From contig CAZSWR010000115.1 in assembly GCA_964610885.1 (NCBI GenBank), positions 1 to 8,800 of the forward strand: a stretch of DNA of 8,800 nucleotides, in the 5' to 3' direction. The translations under genes and the position numbers were made by a program. The notes below the pieces were generated by a model. It made no database searches. It saw only the letters and a program-made list of their open reading frames with translations, and was not told where the DNA came from. This document shows, piece by piece, positions 1 to 6,567 of this stretch. The stretch's first letter is position 1. Each line of letters opens with the position of its first letter. The DNA comes from CAZSWR01 sp964610885. GTDB lineage: Bacteria > Bacteroidota > Ignavibacteria > Kapaibacteriales > UBA2268.

Positions 1-40
1 ATTATACAAATATAATAAATATTATCTATTTACAAAGAAC

Positions 41-112
41 GAAACAACCCTGCTTTGGCAAAGGGAGCCAGGGGGATTTCTTGAAATATCAACAACTTAC
101 TGGGTTGTTTTC
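41..112. repeat. Inverted-repeat structure downstream of the DUF1460 gene
   Basis: Nine bases at 42-50 (AAACAACCC) are the exact reverse complement of 102-110. Nested in the loop are CCCTG at 48-52 with CAGGG at 69-73, and CTTT at 53-56 with AAAG at 60-63. CCCTG shares bases with the outer arm, so the two folds compete. The block lies just past the stop of the minus-strand operon, so it could end transcription there, but no clean run of T follows the stem in that direction. The pyrimidine-rich core (CCCCCTGGCTCCCTTT on the minus strand) also resembles short intergenic repeats found in many bacteria. Either reading is tentative. Confidence 0.35.
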
Positions 113-135
113 ATTCTCTGAATGTATCCTGCCTA

Positions 136-1014
136 TCACACAGCGCGCACGACTGCGATGCCGACGTTGGAGGAAACCGATTGGACGTACTCGTGTAGTG
201 TTTTGTCGAGTATGACCTTTTTCGCCTTGGTCGAAGCGTGCATGAAGCGAACCAGCCCGTCATCGCCCACGCAAGCAAGGCCCGTGTGGCTGTAGTCGAG
301 ACCCGCCTTCGAGGTGGCGATGGCAATAATGTCGCCCGTTTCGATCTTCTTTTCTGCTTTTTTGATGGACGCAATCGGGATTAGGTAGCTATCTCTTTCG
401 TTAATTGCGTTCTCGATTGATTCGATTTTCTTCACCATTGCGGGGTCGTTCACGAGTGCTGGGTAGTACTTCGGATTGGCAGACATGAAACCGACTTTGA
501 ATTTGTGCTTGGCTCCGCCGATGGATTGAGTGATGTTTTTCACGATGCCGCGGCTCTCGTTGTCGAAAATCCAATCTGACGTGTAGTGCAAACGAGAATC
601 GTAGCCGCTCAGTGTGCCGTTGCGGTACCGAGTTTTTTCGACCTCTGCGGCAAACCGTTCGTAGGTCGGCGCGCCGGCGCGAATTGCGCGGGCAATGCAC
701 AGGGACGACTCAAAGAAAGTAACACAATCCAAACCGCGCAGGCTGATGATACACTTCTCTACCGCGCCGCACTCGATCGATCCGGCAACGTATGGCGTCG
801 AGAGGAACTCTTTCCCCACGTTTACAATGATTTTCCCAATGGGCAACGATTTCCAATTGTTCTTTTGGGCTTTGGCCGCGATTCGGACGAAGATTTCTTC
901 GTTCGTCTGCTCGGCAGGCTGGGCGAATGCGCCCACTTTGCTCGCCAGCCCGAGGCCGCAGAGTGCAGCCGCAGACCCGAGGAAGTGGCGCCGCGATATC
1001 TGGTTGTTATTCAT
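136..1014 (-). CDS. Tat-exported DUF1460 protein, NlpC/P60-like peptidoglycan amidase
   Basis: Probable exported cysteine amidase of the DUF1460 family (PF07313), a branch of the NlpC/P60-like fold; a characterised member cleaves the N-acetylmuramoyl-L-alanine bond of muropeptides. Counted from the ATG at 1014 the protein is 292 residues. It opens with a twin-arginine signal (S-R-R-H-F-L-G at 7-13) and a hydrophobic stretch to about residue 30, with AFA as a plausible cleavage site. The expected nucleophile is C97 in GLDCVTFFES, and the likely catalytic histidine is H243 in YSHTGL after the GDIIAI strand at 227-232; TSDW lies at 145-148. The start overlaps the rnhA stop by 8 bp, which suggests translational coupling. 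The in-frame ATG at 1029 (MSKGE) is an alternative start; GGGAG sits only 2 nt before the 1014 ATG, closer than usual. The longer frame from 1140 lies inside rnhA and is unlikely. The family call is firm; substrate and location are inferred. Confidence 0.85.
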   Translation of the reverse strand: MNNNQISRRHFLGSAAALCGLGLASKVGAFAQPAEQTNEEIFVRIAAKAQKNNWKSLPIGKIIVNVGKEFLSTPYVAGSIECGAVEKCIISLRGLDCVTFFESSLCIARAIRAGAPTYERFAAEVEKTRYRNGTLSGYDSRLHYTSDWIFDNESRGIVKNITQSIGGAKHKFKVGFMSANPKYYPALVNDPAMVKKIESIENAINERDSYLIPIASIKKAEKKIETGDIIAIATSKAGLDYSHTGLACVGDDGLVRFMHASTKAKKVILDKTLHEYVQSVSSNVGIAVVRAV

Positions 1015-1507
1015 TTCTCCCTTGCTCATAAACTGTATCAATCTCGAAATTCGGCCCAGCCGCGCCCGCCTTCGAAAGGACGTCGCAACGTTCGTTTTCG
1101 GGGACTCCGGCATGGCCCTCCACCCAAACGAAAGTAACATCGAAATGCTGATATTCCTCGAGCAGTTGGGACCAAAGGTCGTAATTTAGCCTGTATTTCG
1201 ATCCGGTGGCTTTCCAGCCCTTCTTTTCCCAGCCGAAAATCCATTTCTTGTTGAATGCATCGGTTAGCAATCGCGAATCGCTGTGGAGGCGGATCTTGTG
1301 GCGTCTGTCTTTCTTGATTCCGCGAAGGGCCATGATGGCAGCATAGATTTCCATTCGGTTGTTCGTCGTGCGGCGGAAACCGCCAAACATTTCCTTGCGG
1401 TGCGCCCCCCAGAGCAGCACTACGCCATATCCGCCCGGGCCTGGGTTGCCAAAGCAGGCGCCGTCCGTATAGATAATGATTTCTTTATCGGGCGTTTGTT
1501 TTGCCAT
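1007..1507 (-). CDS. rnhA: Ribonuclease HI
   Basis: Cytoplasmic endonuclease that cuts the RNA strand of RNA:DNA hybrids, for example at R-loops and replication primers. With the start at 1507 (MAKQTPDKE) it is 166 residues, near the usual bacterial RNase HI length. The four metal-binding acidic residues are visible: D15 in IIYTDGACFGNPGPGGYG, E53 in NNRMEI, D77 in LHSDSRLL and D142 in ENERCDVL, with the flexible-loop histidine H132 in VEGHAGVPENER. The tryptophan-rich basic segment (KKWIFGWEKKGWK, about 87-99) matches the substrate-handle region. The frame is open upstream to 1576, but that extension lies inside lon and adds no family sequence, so the 1507 start is preferred. The start is 1 bp after the lon stop and the end overlaps the next gene, so the three genes are very probably cotranscribed. 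Confidence 0.95.
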   Translation of the reverse strand: MAKQTPDKEIIIYTDGACFGNPGPGGYGVVLLWGAHRKEMFGGFRRTTNNRMEIYAAIMALRGIKKDRRHKIRLHSDSRLLTDAFNKKWIFGWEKKGWKATGSKYRLNYDLWSQLLEEYQHFDVTFVWVEGHAGVPENERCDVLSKAGAAGPNFEIDTVYEQGRNE

Positions 1508-1508
1508 A

Positions 1509-4013
1509 TTATTTCTTGCCTGCTTTCTTGGGTTTGCCATTCGCCTCGGTCGCCGAGAAAACGTGTGGCAGGGCATCGGTAAGTGTTTTTACGGGAATAA
1601 TTTCCAAACCGGATTTGATGTCCGCCTTGATGTCTTCGACGTCACGCATATTGTCGGACGGGACCAGCACGGTCTTGATGCCGAGCCGTTTGGCAGCGAG
1701 CAGCTTTTCGTTCAGTCCGCCAATTGCCAATATGTTCCCCCTGAGGGTGATTTCGCCTGTCATCGCGATGTCTCCGCGGACAGGGCGGCCGCTGGCAGCC
1801 GAAATGAGCGCAATGGCAATTGTGATGCCGGCCGACGGGCCATCCTTGGGAATGGCGCCCTCGGGGAAGTGAAAGTGGATTTCTCGTTTCTCATAGAAGT
1901 TTTCCTCGACGCCCACTTCTTTCCAGTTCGACCGGACAAAAGTGAGGGCAGCCTGGGCGGATTCCTTCATCACGTCGCCAAGTTTGCCGGTGAGAGTCAA
2001 TTTTTCGGCTCCGGGCATGATGGACACCTCCACGGGCAGCGTGTCGCCACCGACGCTTGTCCAGGCCAGTCCGGTTACTTGGCCCACCTTGGGCGCCAGG
2101 TCGTCCGAGCGATCGCGGTATCTGGGCGCCTTCAGGAATTCTTCCACTTTATTTGCGTCAATTTTAACTTTCTTTTTCTTCATCAATTTAACGAAGTCTT
2201 GATTGCCCGAAAGCGCGCTGCAAATGGCAGTGCCTTCGGCAATCTCGGGCGCGGGCTGGGCTTTGGGCTTGGTTTTGTTGAATTCGATTACGATTTCCTT
2301 GGCAAGTTTGCGCAACACAGCGCCGATTTGCCTTTCGAGCGAGCGCACACCGGATTCGCGCGTGTATTCGCGGATAATCTTCATCAGCGCTTCGTCGGAG
2401 AAATCAATTTTGAAATTGGAGAGCGAATACTCCTCCAGAAGGCGCGGCAGTATGTGCTTGCGGGCAATTTGCAATTTGTCCAAATCCAAATAGCTTTCCA
2501 ATTCGATGATTTCCATCCTGTCTTGGAGCGGCAGCGGAATGTCGTATCGGACGTTTGCCGTCGTGATGAAAAGCACGTTCGAAAGGTCGTAGTCCACCTC
2601 GAGGTAGTGGTCGTTGAAGGCCACGTTTTGCTCGGGGTCGAGCACTTCGAGCAGAGCCGAGGACGGGTCGCCACGGAAATCCATGGACATCTTGTCGATC
2701 TCGTCCAAAAGGATAACCGGGTTCACGGTTCCTGCCTTTTTCATCGAAGTAATGATCTTGCCGGGCAGCGCGCCAATGTACGTACGCCTGTGGCCGCGTA
2801 TTTCGGCTTCGTCACGCACTCCGCCGAGCGAAAAGCGAACGAATTTGCGGCCCAATGCGCGGGCAATCGATCGGCCGAGCGATGTTTTGCCCACACCCGG
2901 AGGCCCCACGAAGCAAAGGATTTGCCGCTTAAGCGAACCGGACAGGTTCAATATCGAAATGTATTCCAAGATGCGTTCCTTGGGTTTCTCGAGTCCGAAG
3001 TGGTCTTCGTCGAGCGTCGAGCGGACGTTGTCTATGTCCATATTGTCGGCGGTCCTGGCCGACCAAGGAAGCGCTATTAATGTTTCCAAATACGACCGAT
3101 TGACTGAAAACTCGGGGCTGAGCGACGGAATTTTCTTCAGCTTATCAAACTCTTCGATTGCTTTGGCGGCCACGGCTTCGGGCATTCCGCATTCGTCAAT
3201 TGCTTTGCGAATCGGGGCCAAATCGGGGAATTGCTCGTCGTCGTCTTCGAGTTCCTTTTGCAGCGTGCGGATTTGTTCTTGGATATAAAACTTGCGTTGA
3301 GTTTTCTGGATCGAATCCTGCACTTTGACGTCGATTTCGTCTTCGAGTTTTTGCAGTTCGGTTTCTTGCTTCAAAATTGCAATCAGTTCCATGTATTGCT
3401 TTTTGATAGACTTTTTCTCGAGAATCCTCTGGCGTTCCTCGAGCGAGTGTTCGATGTAGGCAGCGGCGAAGAAGAGTTTGCGTTGCGGGTCTTCGATGGC
3501 CGCGAATGCGGTTGCGATGTCTGGCGGCAGGTTGCGGTTCGCCTTGACGTAGTTCTCGAAAAGCTCTGAGGAGTGGCGCACCATGGCGTACAGCTCTTGG
3601 TCGAATTCCTTGATGCTCGGGAAGACGTGCGATATCTCAGCCTCCAAGTACTCTGCATTGGTTTTGACTTTTTTAATCTTCGATTGGAAAATCCCCTCGA
3701 CGAGCACTTTCAGCAGATTGTTCGGCAAGCGCAGTATTTGAAGGATTTTTGCTGTGGTGCCGTATTGGTACAGGTCGTCGAAGCCTGGTTCTTCGGTTGC
3801 GGGATTCCGTTGCGAGGCCACGAAGATGAATTTATCCCTTTCGACGGCTGCGCTAATCGCTTTGAGCGAAGAATTGCGGCCTATCAAAATGGGGAAAATC
3901 ATGTTCGGGAATATGATGATGTCTCGCAATGGCAGTACCGTCAGCACTTTCGGCACCGACGCCGACGAAATTTCAATTTTTTCGCCGTCTAACATTTCTT
4001 CTCTGATTGGCAT
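1509..4013 (-). CDS. lon: ATP-dependent protease Lon (LonA type)
   Basis: Cytoplasmic AAA+ serine protease that unfolds and degrades misfolded and selected regulatory proteins as a hexamer. The 834 residues show the LonA order: N-terminal substrate-binding domain (about 22-215, beginning VLTVLPLRDIIIFP), a coiled helical segment (about 215-300), the AAA+ module with Walker A GPPGVGKT at 370-377 (K376), Walker B LLDEID at 435-440 and sensor-1 N487, and a C-terminal protease domain with catalytic S727 in KDGPSAG and K770 in GGLNEK. The S-K spacing of 43 equals that of E. coli Lon (S679/K722). The Walker lysine to S727 distance is 351 residues against 317 in E. coli, so there is extra lysine-rich sequence, probably about 578-630. 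The tail is basic (KPKKAGKK). First gene of the lon-rnhA-DUF1460 cluster; no good Shine-Dalgarno precedes the ATG. ATG at residue 7 is an alternative start. Confidence 0.97.
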   Translation of the reverse strand: MPIREEMLDGEKIEISSASVPKVLTVLPLRDIIIFPNMIFPILIGRNSSLKAISAAVERDKFIFVASQRNPATEEPGFDDLYQYGTTAKILQILRLPNNLLKVLVEGIFQSKIKKVKTNAEYLEAEISHVFPSIKEFDQELYAMVRHSSELFENYVKANRNLPPDIATAFAAIEDPQRKLFFAAAYIEHSLEERQRILEKKSIKKQYMELIAILKQETELQKLEDEIDVKVQDSIQKTQRKFYIQEQIRTLQKELEDDDEQFPDLAPIRKAIDECGMPEAVAAKAIEEFDKLKKIPSLSPEFSVNRSYLETLIALPWSARTADNMDIDNVRSTLDEDHFGLEKPKERILEYISILNLSGSLKRQILCFVGPPGVGKTSLGRSIARALGRKFVRFSLGGVRDEAEIRGHRRTYIGALPGKIITSMKKAGTVNPVILLDEIDKMSMDFRGDPSSALLEVLDPEQNVAFNDHYLEVDYDLSNVLFITTANVRYDIPLPLQDRMEIIELESYLDLDKLQIARKHILPRLLEEYSLSNFKIDFSDEALMKIIREYTRESGVRSLERQIGAVLRKLAKEIVIEFNKTKPKAQPAPEIAEGTAICSALSGNQDFVKLMKKKKVKIDANKVEEFLKAPRYRDRSDDLAPKVGQVTGLAWTSVGGDTLPVEVSIMPGAEKLTLTGKLGDVMKESAQAALTFVRSNWKEVGVEENFYEKREIHFHFPEGAIPKDGPSAGITIAIALISAASGRPVRGDIAMTGEITLRGNILAIGGLNEKLLAAKRLGIKTVLVPSDNMRDVEDIKADIKSGLEIIPVKTLTDALPHVFSATEANGKPKKAGKK

Positions 4014-4072
4014 AGTTATAATAATGAAATAATTATCAATACAAAGTTTATTATGTGATTAACTCTAACCTA

Positions 4073-4080
4073 CAAATTTA
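4073..4080 (-). promoter_or_regulatory. Candidate Bacteroidota-type -7 element for lon
   Basis: On the minus strand this reads TAAATTTG, an exact match to the Bacteroidota -7 consensus TAnnTTTG. It lies about 60 bp ahead of the lon start. A TTTC, one base off the TTTG -33 motif, sits 20 nt upstream. The 8-mer is not rare in AT-rich DNA, so this is a position-supported guess. Confidence 0.35.
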
Positions 4081-4115
4081 CGGAAAAATGTTCAAATAGC
4101 GAAAGGAGTATATTT

Positions 4116-4145
4116 ATGCCTCCAAGAGCATGTGATATCATTTAA
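4116..4145 (+). pseudogene. Nine-codon frame with strong RBS; possible transposase 5' remnant
   Basis: GAAAGGAG at 4101-4108 is the best Shine-Dalgarno sequence in the window and sits 7 nt before this ATG, yet the frame ends after nine codons (MPPRACDII). REP-associated tyrosine transposases commonly begin with M-P-R-x-A/P-R and soon reach Y-H-x-I; here MPPRA is followed in another frame by Y-H-L-I. This fits a decayed 5' end of such a gene, though the match is very short. It could equally be a leader peptide or chance. Confidence 0.25.
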
Positions 4146-4192
4146 TATAAAGGTCTTGCATAGACGTAAAGTCAGGAGCACAAATCATCTGC

Positions 4193-4284
4193 ACCGTTGA
4201 TTAAACTGATTAAATTGTTTAAATGAAAATGATCGATTTAGACACGAAATCATAGCAATCAGAATAATTATCAAAATCAACGGT
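4193..4284. repeat. Long-range inverted repeat
   Basis: ACCGTTGATT at 4193-4202 is the exact reverse complement of AATCAACGGT at 4275-4284. Inside it, CTGATT at 4206-4211 pairs with AATCAG at 4257-4262, in the same nested order. The spacer is AT-rich and non-coding. It resembles a partly decayed palindromic element; function is unknown. Confidence 0.4.
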
Positions 4285-4301
4285 TCAGATCTACTTCGGA
4301 T

Positions 4302-4343
4302 GGGTTCCGAACCCGCCCCTACACATTTTCTCATGTAGAAAAT
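4302..4343. repeat. Two small adjacent hairpins
   Basis: GGGTT at 4302-4306 and AACCC at 4310-4314 enclose a 3-base loop and are followed by GCCCCTAC, reminiscent of GC-rich palindromic intergenic repeats with one decayed arm. Next, ATTTTCT at 4325-4331 and AGAAAAT at 4337-4343 form a perfect 7-bp stem around CATGT. No downstream T-run on either strand makes them clear terminators. Confidence 0.35.
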
Positions 4344-4354
4344 TGAAAGTAACA

Positions 4355-4456
4355 AGTTGCAAGTAGAAACTTTGTCTTGTCCTAAAATAGGTTGTCTTGT
4401 CCTTATACTGTCCTAAATATAGTTGACTCTCTACTTTTACCTTTTTACTTGCAACT
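4355..4456. repeat. Repeat block resembling insertion-sequence end debris
   Basis: AGTTGCAAGTA at 4355-4365 and its exact reverse complement at 4446-4456 flank the block. Between them, TGTCCTAAA begins two 19-bp related copies at 4378-4396 and 4409-4427, both ending in GTTG-N-C, with a partial copy starting TGTCC at 4398. TGTCCTAAA...GTTGAC-like strings are typical of insertion-sequence termini, but no transposase lies nearby, so only remnants would remain. The family cannot be named from this. Confidence 0.4.
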
Positions 4457-4467
4457 ATTTTCACTAT

Positions 4468-4508
4468 ATCATCACATCAACTCATCATCACATCAGCTAA
4501 TCAGCTAA
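4468..4508 (+). repeat. Short direct and tandem repeats
   Basis: ATCATCACATCA occurs at 4468-4479 and again at 4484-4495, 16 bp apart. It runs straight into two tandem copies of TCAGCTAA at 4493-4500 and 4501-4508. This is simple-sequence intergenic DNA adjoining the repeat block before it, with no visible coding role. Confidence 0.5.
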
Positions 4509-4583
4509 TCCATCCCCCGCAACTTAAGATATTAATGTTGGCATCAGAAGAAAAATTCTTTGATGACAGCCCTCGGGTCCAAT

Positions 4584-4670
4584 TCTCAAATTTGAGATAA
4601 AAATCAAATTTGTTGTGAAAAGAATAACGCTGTTATCAATCGTAACATATCGATTGGCTATCAAATTGAT
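4584..4670. promoter_or_regulatory. Cluster of dyads, possible operator region
   Basis: Four dyad sequences lie within 87 bp: the perfect 14-bp palindrome TCTCAAATTTGAGA (4584-4597), ATAAC/GTTAT (4624-4636), CAATCG/CGATTG (4637-4642 and 4651-4656) and ATCAAATTGAT (4660-4670). TCAAATTTG also recurs as a direct repeat at 4586 and 4604, 18 bp apart. Density and symmetry suggest protein binding sites, but the cluster lies about 190 bp or more ahead of mmdA and no regulator gene is in view. Some dyads are expected in AT-rich DNA. Confidence 0.3.
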
Positions 4671-4795
4671 ATATAATGAAATACACTGTTGGAAATTCAT
4701 AGTAAATGATGGTTTTATTTGCTAATATTGAGTTAAATATAGTATTATTAACATAAATTAATGCTATTACACTTTTCAATTCATATTTAAAGTAT

Positions 4796-4803
4796 TAAGT
4801 TTG
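4796..4803 (+). promoter_or_regulatory. Candidate Bacteroidota-type -7 element for the mmd operon
   Basis: TAAGTTTG matches the TAnnTTTG consensus exactly and lies 55 bp before the mmdA ATG, about the same distance as the matching motif ahead of lon. A TTTTC, one base off the TTTG -33 motif, lies 18 nt upstream. Position supports it; the motif alone is weak evidence. Confidence 0.35.
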
Positions 4804-4858
4804 GGGATATTTTGATGTACAAAATATAAGTACTTTTTGATACTATAAAATAAGCAAT

Positions 4859-6412
4859 ATGGAACCCGTAAAAACAAAAATCGAAAAGCTTAAGAAGAAG
4901 CAAGCCGATGCTCTGCTCGGCGGAGGTAAGGACAAGATTCAATCGCAGCATGATTTACACAAAATGTCGGCAAGAGAGCGCCTACACTTGCTCTTTGACA
5001 ACGGTTTCTATGACGAAATGTATCAATTCGTCGAGCATTCCGCTACAAAATTCGGGATGGCTGGGAAACACCTTCCGGCCGATGGTGTAGTTACTGCGTT
5101 GGGCGGCGTTAATGGCCGCTTGGCATACGCCTCGTCCCAAGATTTCACCGTCATGGGTGGAAGCGTTGGCAAAATGCACGCTTGGAAAATTTGCGAAGTA
5201 ATGCAGATGGCCCTCAAAAACGGTGCACCTTACATTGCTATCAACGACAGCGGCGGCGCTCGTATCCAAGAGGGTATCGATTCGCTGCGCGGATACGGAG
5301 ATATATTCTATCACAACACACTCCTCTCGGGCGTTGTTCCCCAGATTTCCATCGTGGCCGGCCCCTGCGCCGGTGGCGCTGCATATTCGCCTGCGCTCAT
5401 GGATTTCATCATCATGGTGCAGAACACATCCCAGATGTTTATTGCCGGCCCGAACGTGATCAAAGAGGCCACCGGCGAATCCATCGGCGGGGAAGAACTC
5501 GGCGGCGCTATGGCCCAAGCTGCCATCAGCGGTAACGTCCACTTCGTGGCTCGCGACGACGCCGATGCTATCGATATCACGAAACGCCTTCTCAGCTATT
5601 TGCCCGCAAACAACACCATGAACCCGCCGGAAATCGGCCCGGACCAAGTGCTGTTCGTGGAGGACGAAAGCCTCAATATGATCGTCCCCGACGATCCACG
5701 CGAACCATACAATATGTATGACATTCTCTACCGCGTATTCGATTCGGGTTCGATTATGGAAGTGCACCAACACTTTGCAAAAAATATGATTGTTGCATTC
5801 GCACGTTTGAACGGAAACGTTGTGGGTATCGTTGCCAACCAGCCTACAGAGAAATTCGGCTGCCTCGATATCGATGCTTCAGACAAAGCAGCCCGCTTCA
5901 TCCGCTTCTGCAATGCCTTCAATATTCCTTTGGTTACGTTTGTGGACGTTCCCGGATTCCTCCCCGGTGTCGCCCAAGAATATGGTGGCATCATCCGCCA
6001 CGGCGCAAAAATGCTCTTCGCATACTCGGCCACGACGGTTCCAAAAATCACTGTCATCGTGCGCAAATCCTATGGCGGAGCATATCTGGCTATGTGCGGC
6101 AAGAGCTTGGGCGCTGACCGCGTCGCTGCTTGGCCCACCGCAGAAATCGCCGTTATGGGCGCCGAAGGCGCTGCATCGGTTCTCTACAAAAAAGAAATTA
6201 AAGATGCTGAGGATCCGAAAGCAAAACGCCAAGAACTTATCGAAAACTATCGCGACCAGTTCTCCAGCCCCTATCCGGCTGCTGCCGTCGGCATGATCGA
6301 TAACGTTATCGAACCCAAGAAAACACGTCAGTACATCTCTGTTGCTATCGAATCGTTAAAGAACAAACGCGAACTCCGCCCCTCGAAAAAACATGGCCTT
6401 ATCCCCATGTAG
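4859..6412 (+). CDS. mmdA: Methylmalonyl-CoA decarboxylase alpha subunit (acyl-CoA carboxyltransferase)
   Basis: Biotin-dependent carboxyltransferase that moves the carboxyl group from methylmalonyl-CoA to biotin on the carrier subunit, forming propionyl-CoA; homologous to the beta subunit of propionyl-CoA carboxylase. It has 517 residues, the usual length. Two crotonase-like halves are visible: the N-terminal one with SGGARIQEG (131-139) and GPCAGGAAYSPA (168-179), and the C-terminal one with DVPGFLPG (363-370), EYGG at 374-377 and KSYGGAYLAM (403-412), the glycine-rich segments that bind CoA and biotin. The C-terminus KHGLIPM is typical of the family. The ATG at 4859 is preceded by AT-rich sequence without a Shine-Dalgarno. 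A carrier and a membrane sodium-pump subunit follow and no biotin carboxylase is in view, which favours decarboxylase over ATP-dependent carboxylase. Substrate is inferred; propionyl-CoA carboxylase beta is the alternative. Confidence 0.92.
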   Translation: MEPVKTKIEKLKKKQADALLGGGKDKIQSQHDLHKMSARERLHLLFDNGFYDEMYQFVEHSATKFGMAGKHLPADGVVTALGGVNGRLAYASSQDFTVMGGSVGKMHAWKICEVMQMALKNGAPYIAINDSGGARIQEGIDSLRGYGDIFYHNTLLSGVVPQISIVAGPCAGGAAYSPALMDFIIMVQNTSQMFIAGPNVIKEATGESIGGEELGGAMAQAAISGNVHFVARDDADAIDITKRLLSYLPANNTMNPPEIGPDQVLFVEDESLNMIVPDDPREPYNMYDILYRVFDSGSIMEVHQHFAKNMIVAFARLNGNVVGIVANQPTEKFGCLDIDASDKAARFIRFCNAFNIPLVTFVDVPGFLPGVAQEYGGIIRHGAKMLFAYSATTVPKITVIVRKSYGGAYLAMCGKSLGADRVAAWPTAEIAVMGAEGAASVLYKKEIKDAEDPKAKRQELIENYRDQFSSPYPAAAVGMIDNVIEPKKTRQYISVAIESLKNKRELRPSKKHGLIPM

Positions 6413-6501
6413 GTTTCGCTTGGCGACGCGCGCTTGAACGATATTTGAAAATTTGATTTGAAGAAATGAAATTCGGGGCTTAATCGTCCCGGATTTCAAC
6501 A

Positions 6502-6527
6502 GCGCCACTTGCCGATTTCTTCGGCGC
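6502..6527 (+). other. Competing hairpins in the mmdA-delta spacer
   Basis: GCCGA (6511-6515) pairs with TCGGC (6521-6525) around TTTCT, and alternatively GCGCC (6502-6506) pairs with GGCGC (6523-6527). The right arms overlap, so only one forms at a time. Twelve bases, TTGCCGATTTCT at 6509-6520, recur exactly at 7251-7262 in the hairpin after mmdC. No T-run follows, so this is not a standard terminator; it may affect mRNA processing or stability. The rest of the 155-bp spacer (6413-6567) holds no gene. Confidence 0.35.
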
Positions 6528-6567
6528 AGCGGCGTAAATTATTGATACACATAAATAACAGGTCGTT

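Larger units (their letters stand above)
4014..4858. other. Divergent intergenic region with decayed repeats and candidate control sites
   Basis: This 845-bp AT-rich spacer separates lon (leftward) from mmdA (rightward). No frame in it encodes a recognisable protein. From left to right it holds a TAnnTTTG motif facing lon, a nine-codon frame with a strong Shine-Dalgarno, a long-range inverted repeat (4193-4284), GGGTT/AACCC and 7-bp hairpins (4302-4343), a repeat block resembling insertion-sequence ends (4355-4456), short tandem repeats (4468-4508), a cluster of dyads (4584-4670), and a TAnnTTTG motif facing mmdA. The middle section looks like degraded repeat debris; the outer parts are probably regulatory. 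Confidence 0.6.

Noticed and set aside
1015..1140. N-terminal extension of the DUF1460 protein up to the ATG at 1140
   Set aside because: The extra residues come from the out-of-frame rnhA coding region and would bury the twin-arginine signal in the interior.
586..1189. Two overlapping plus-strand frames opposite the DUF1460 and rnhA genes
   Set aside because: Antisense to two recognised families, with no ribosome-binding site or family resemblance.
1476..3080. Plus-strand open frame of 534 codons opposite lon
   Set aside because: It lies wholly antisense to a clear Lon protein, has no recognisable domain, and its composition (many H, R, F, V) is what the complement of a codon-biased gene gives.
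4468..4508. Short repeats considered as a CRISPR array
   Set aside because: Units are only 8-12 bp, partly tandem, with no uniform spacers and no cas genes.
4073..4858. tRNA or other structural RNA gene in the divergent spacer
   Set aside because: No cloverleaf, TTCRA loop or rRNA-like conserved stretch was found; the region is too AT-rich and repeat-like.
4982..5773. Minus-strand frame of 263 codons opposite mmdA
   Set aside because: Antisense shadow of a strongly conserved carboxyltransferase with no motif of its own.
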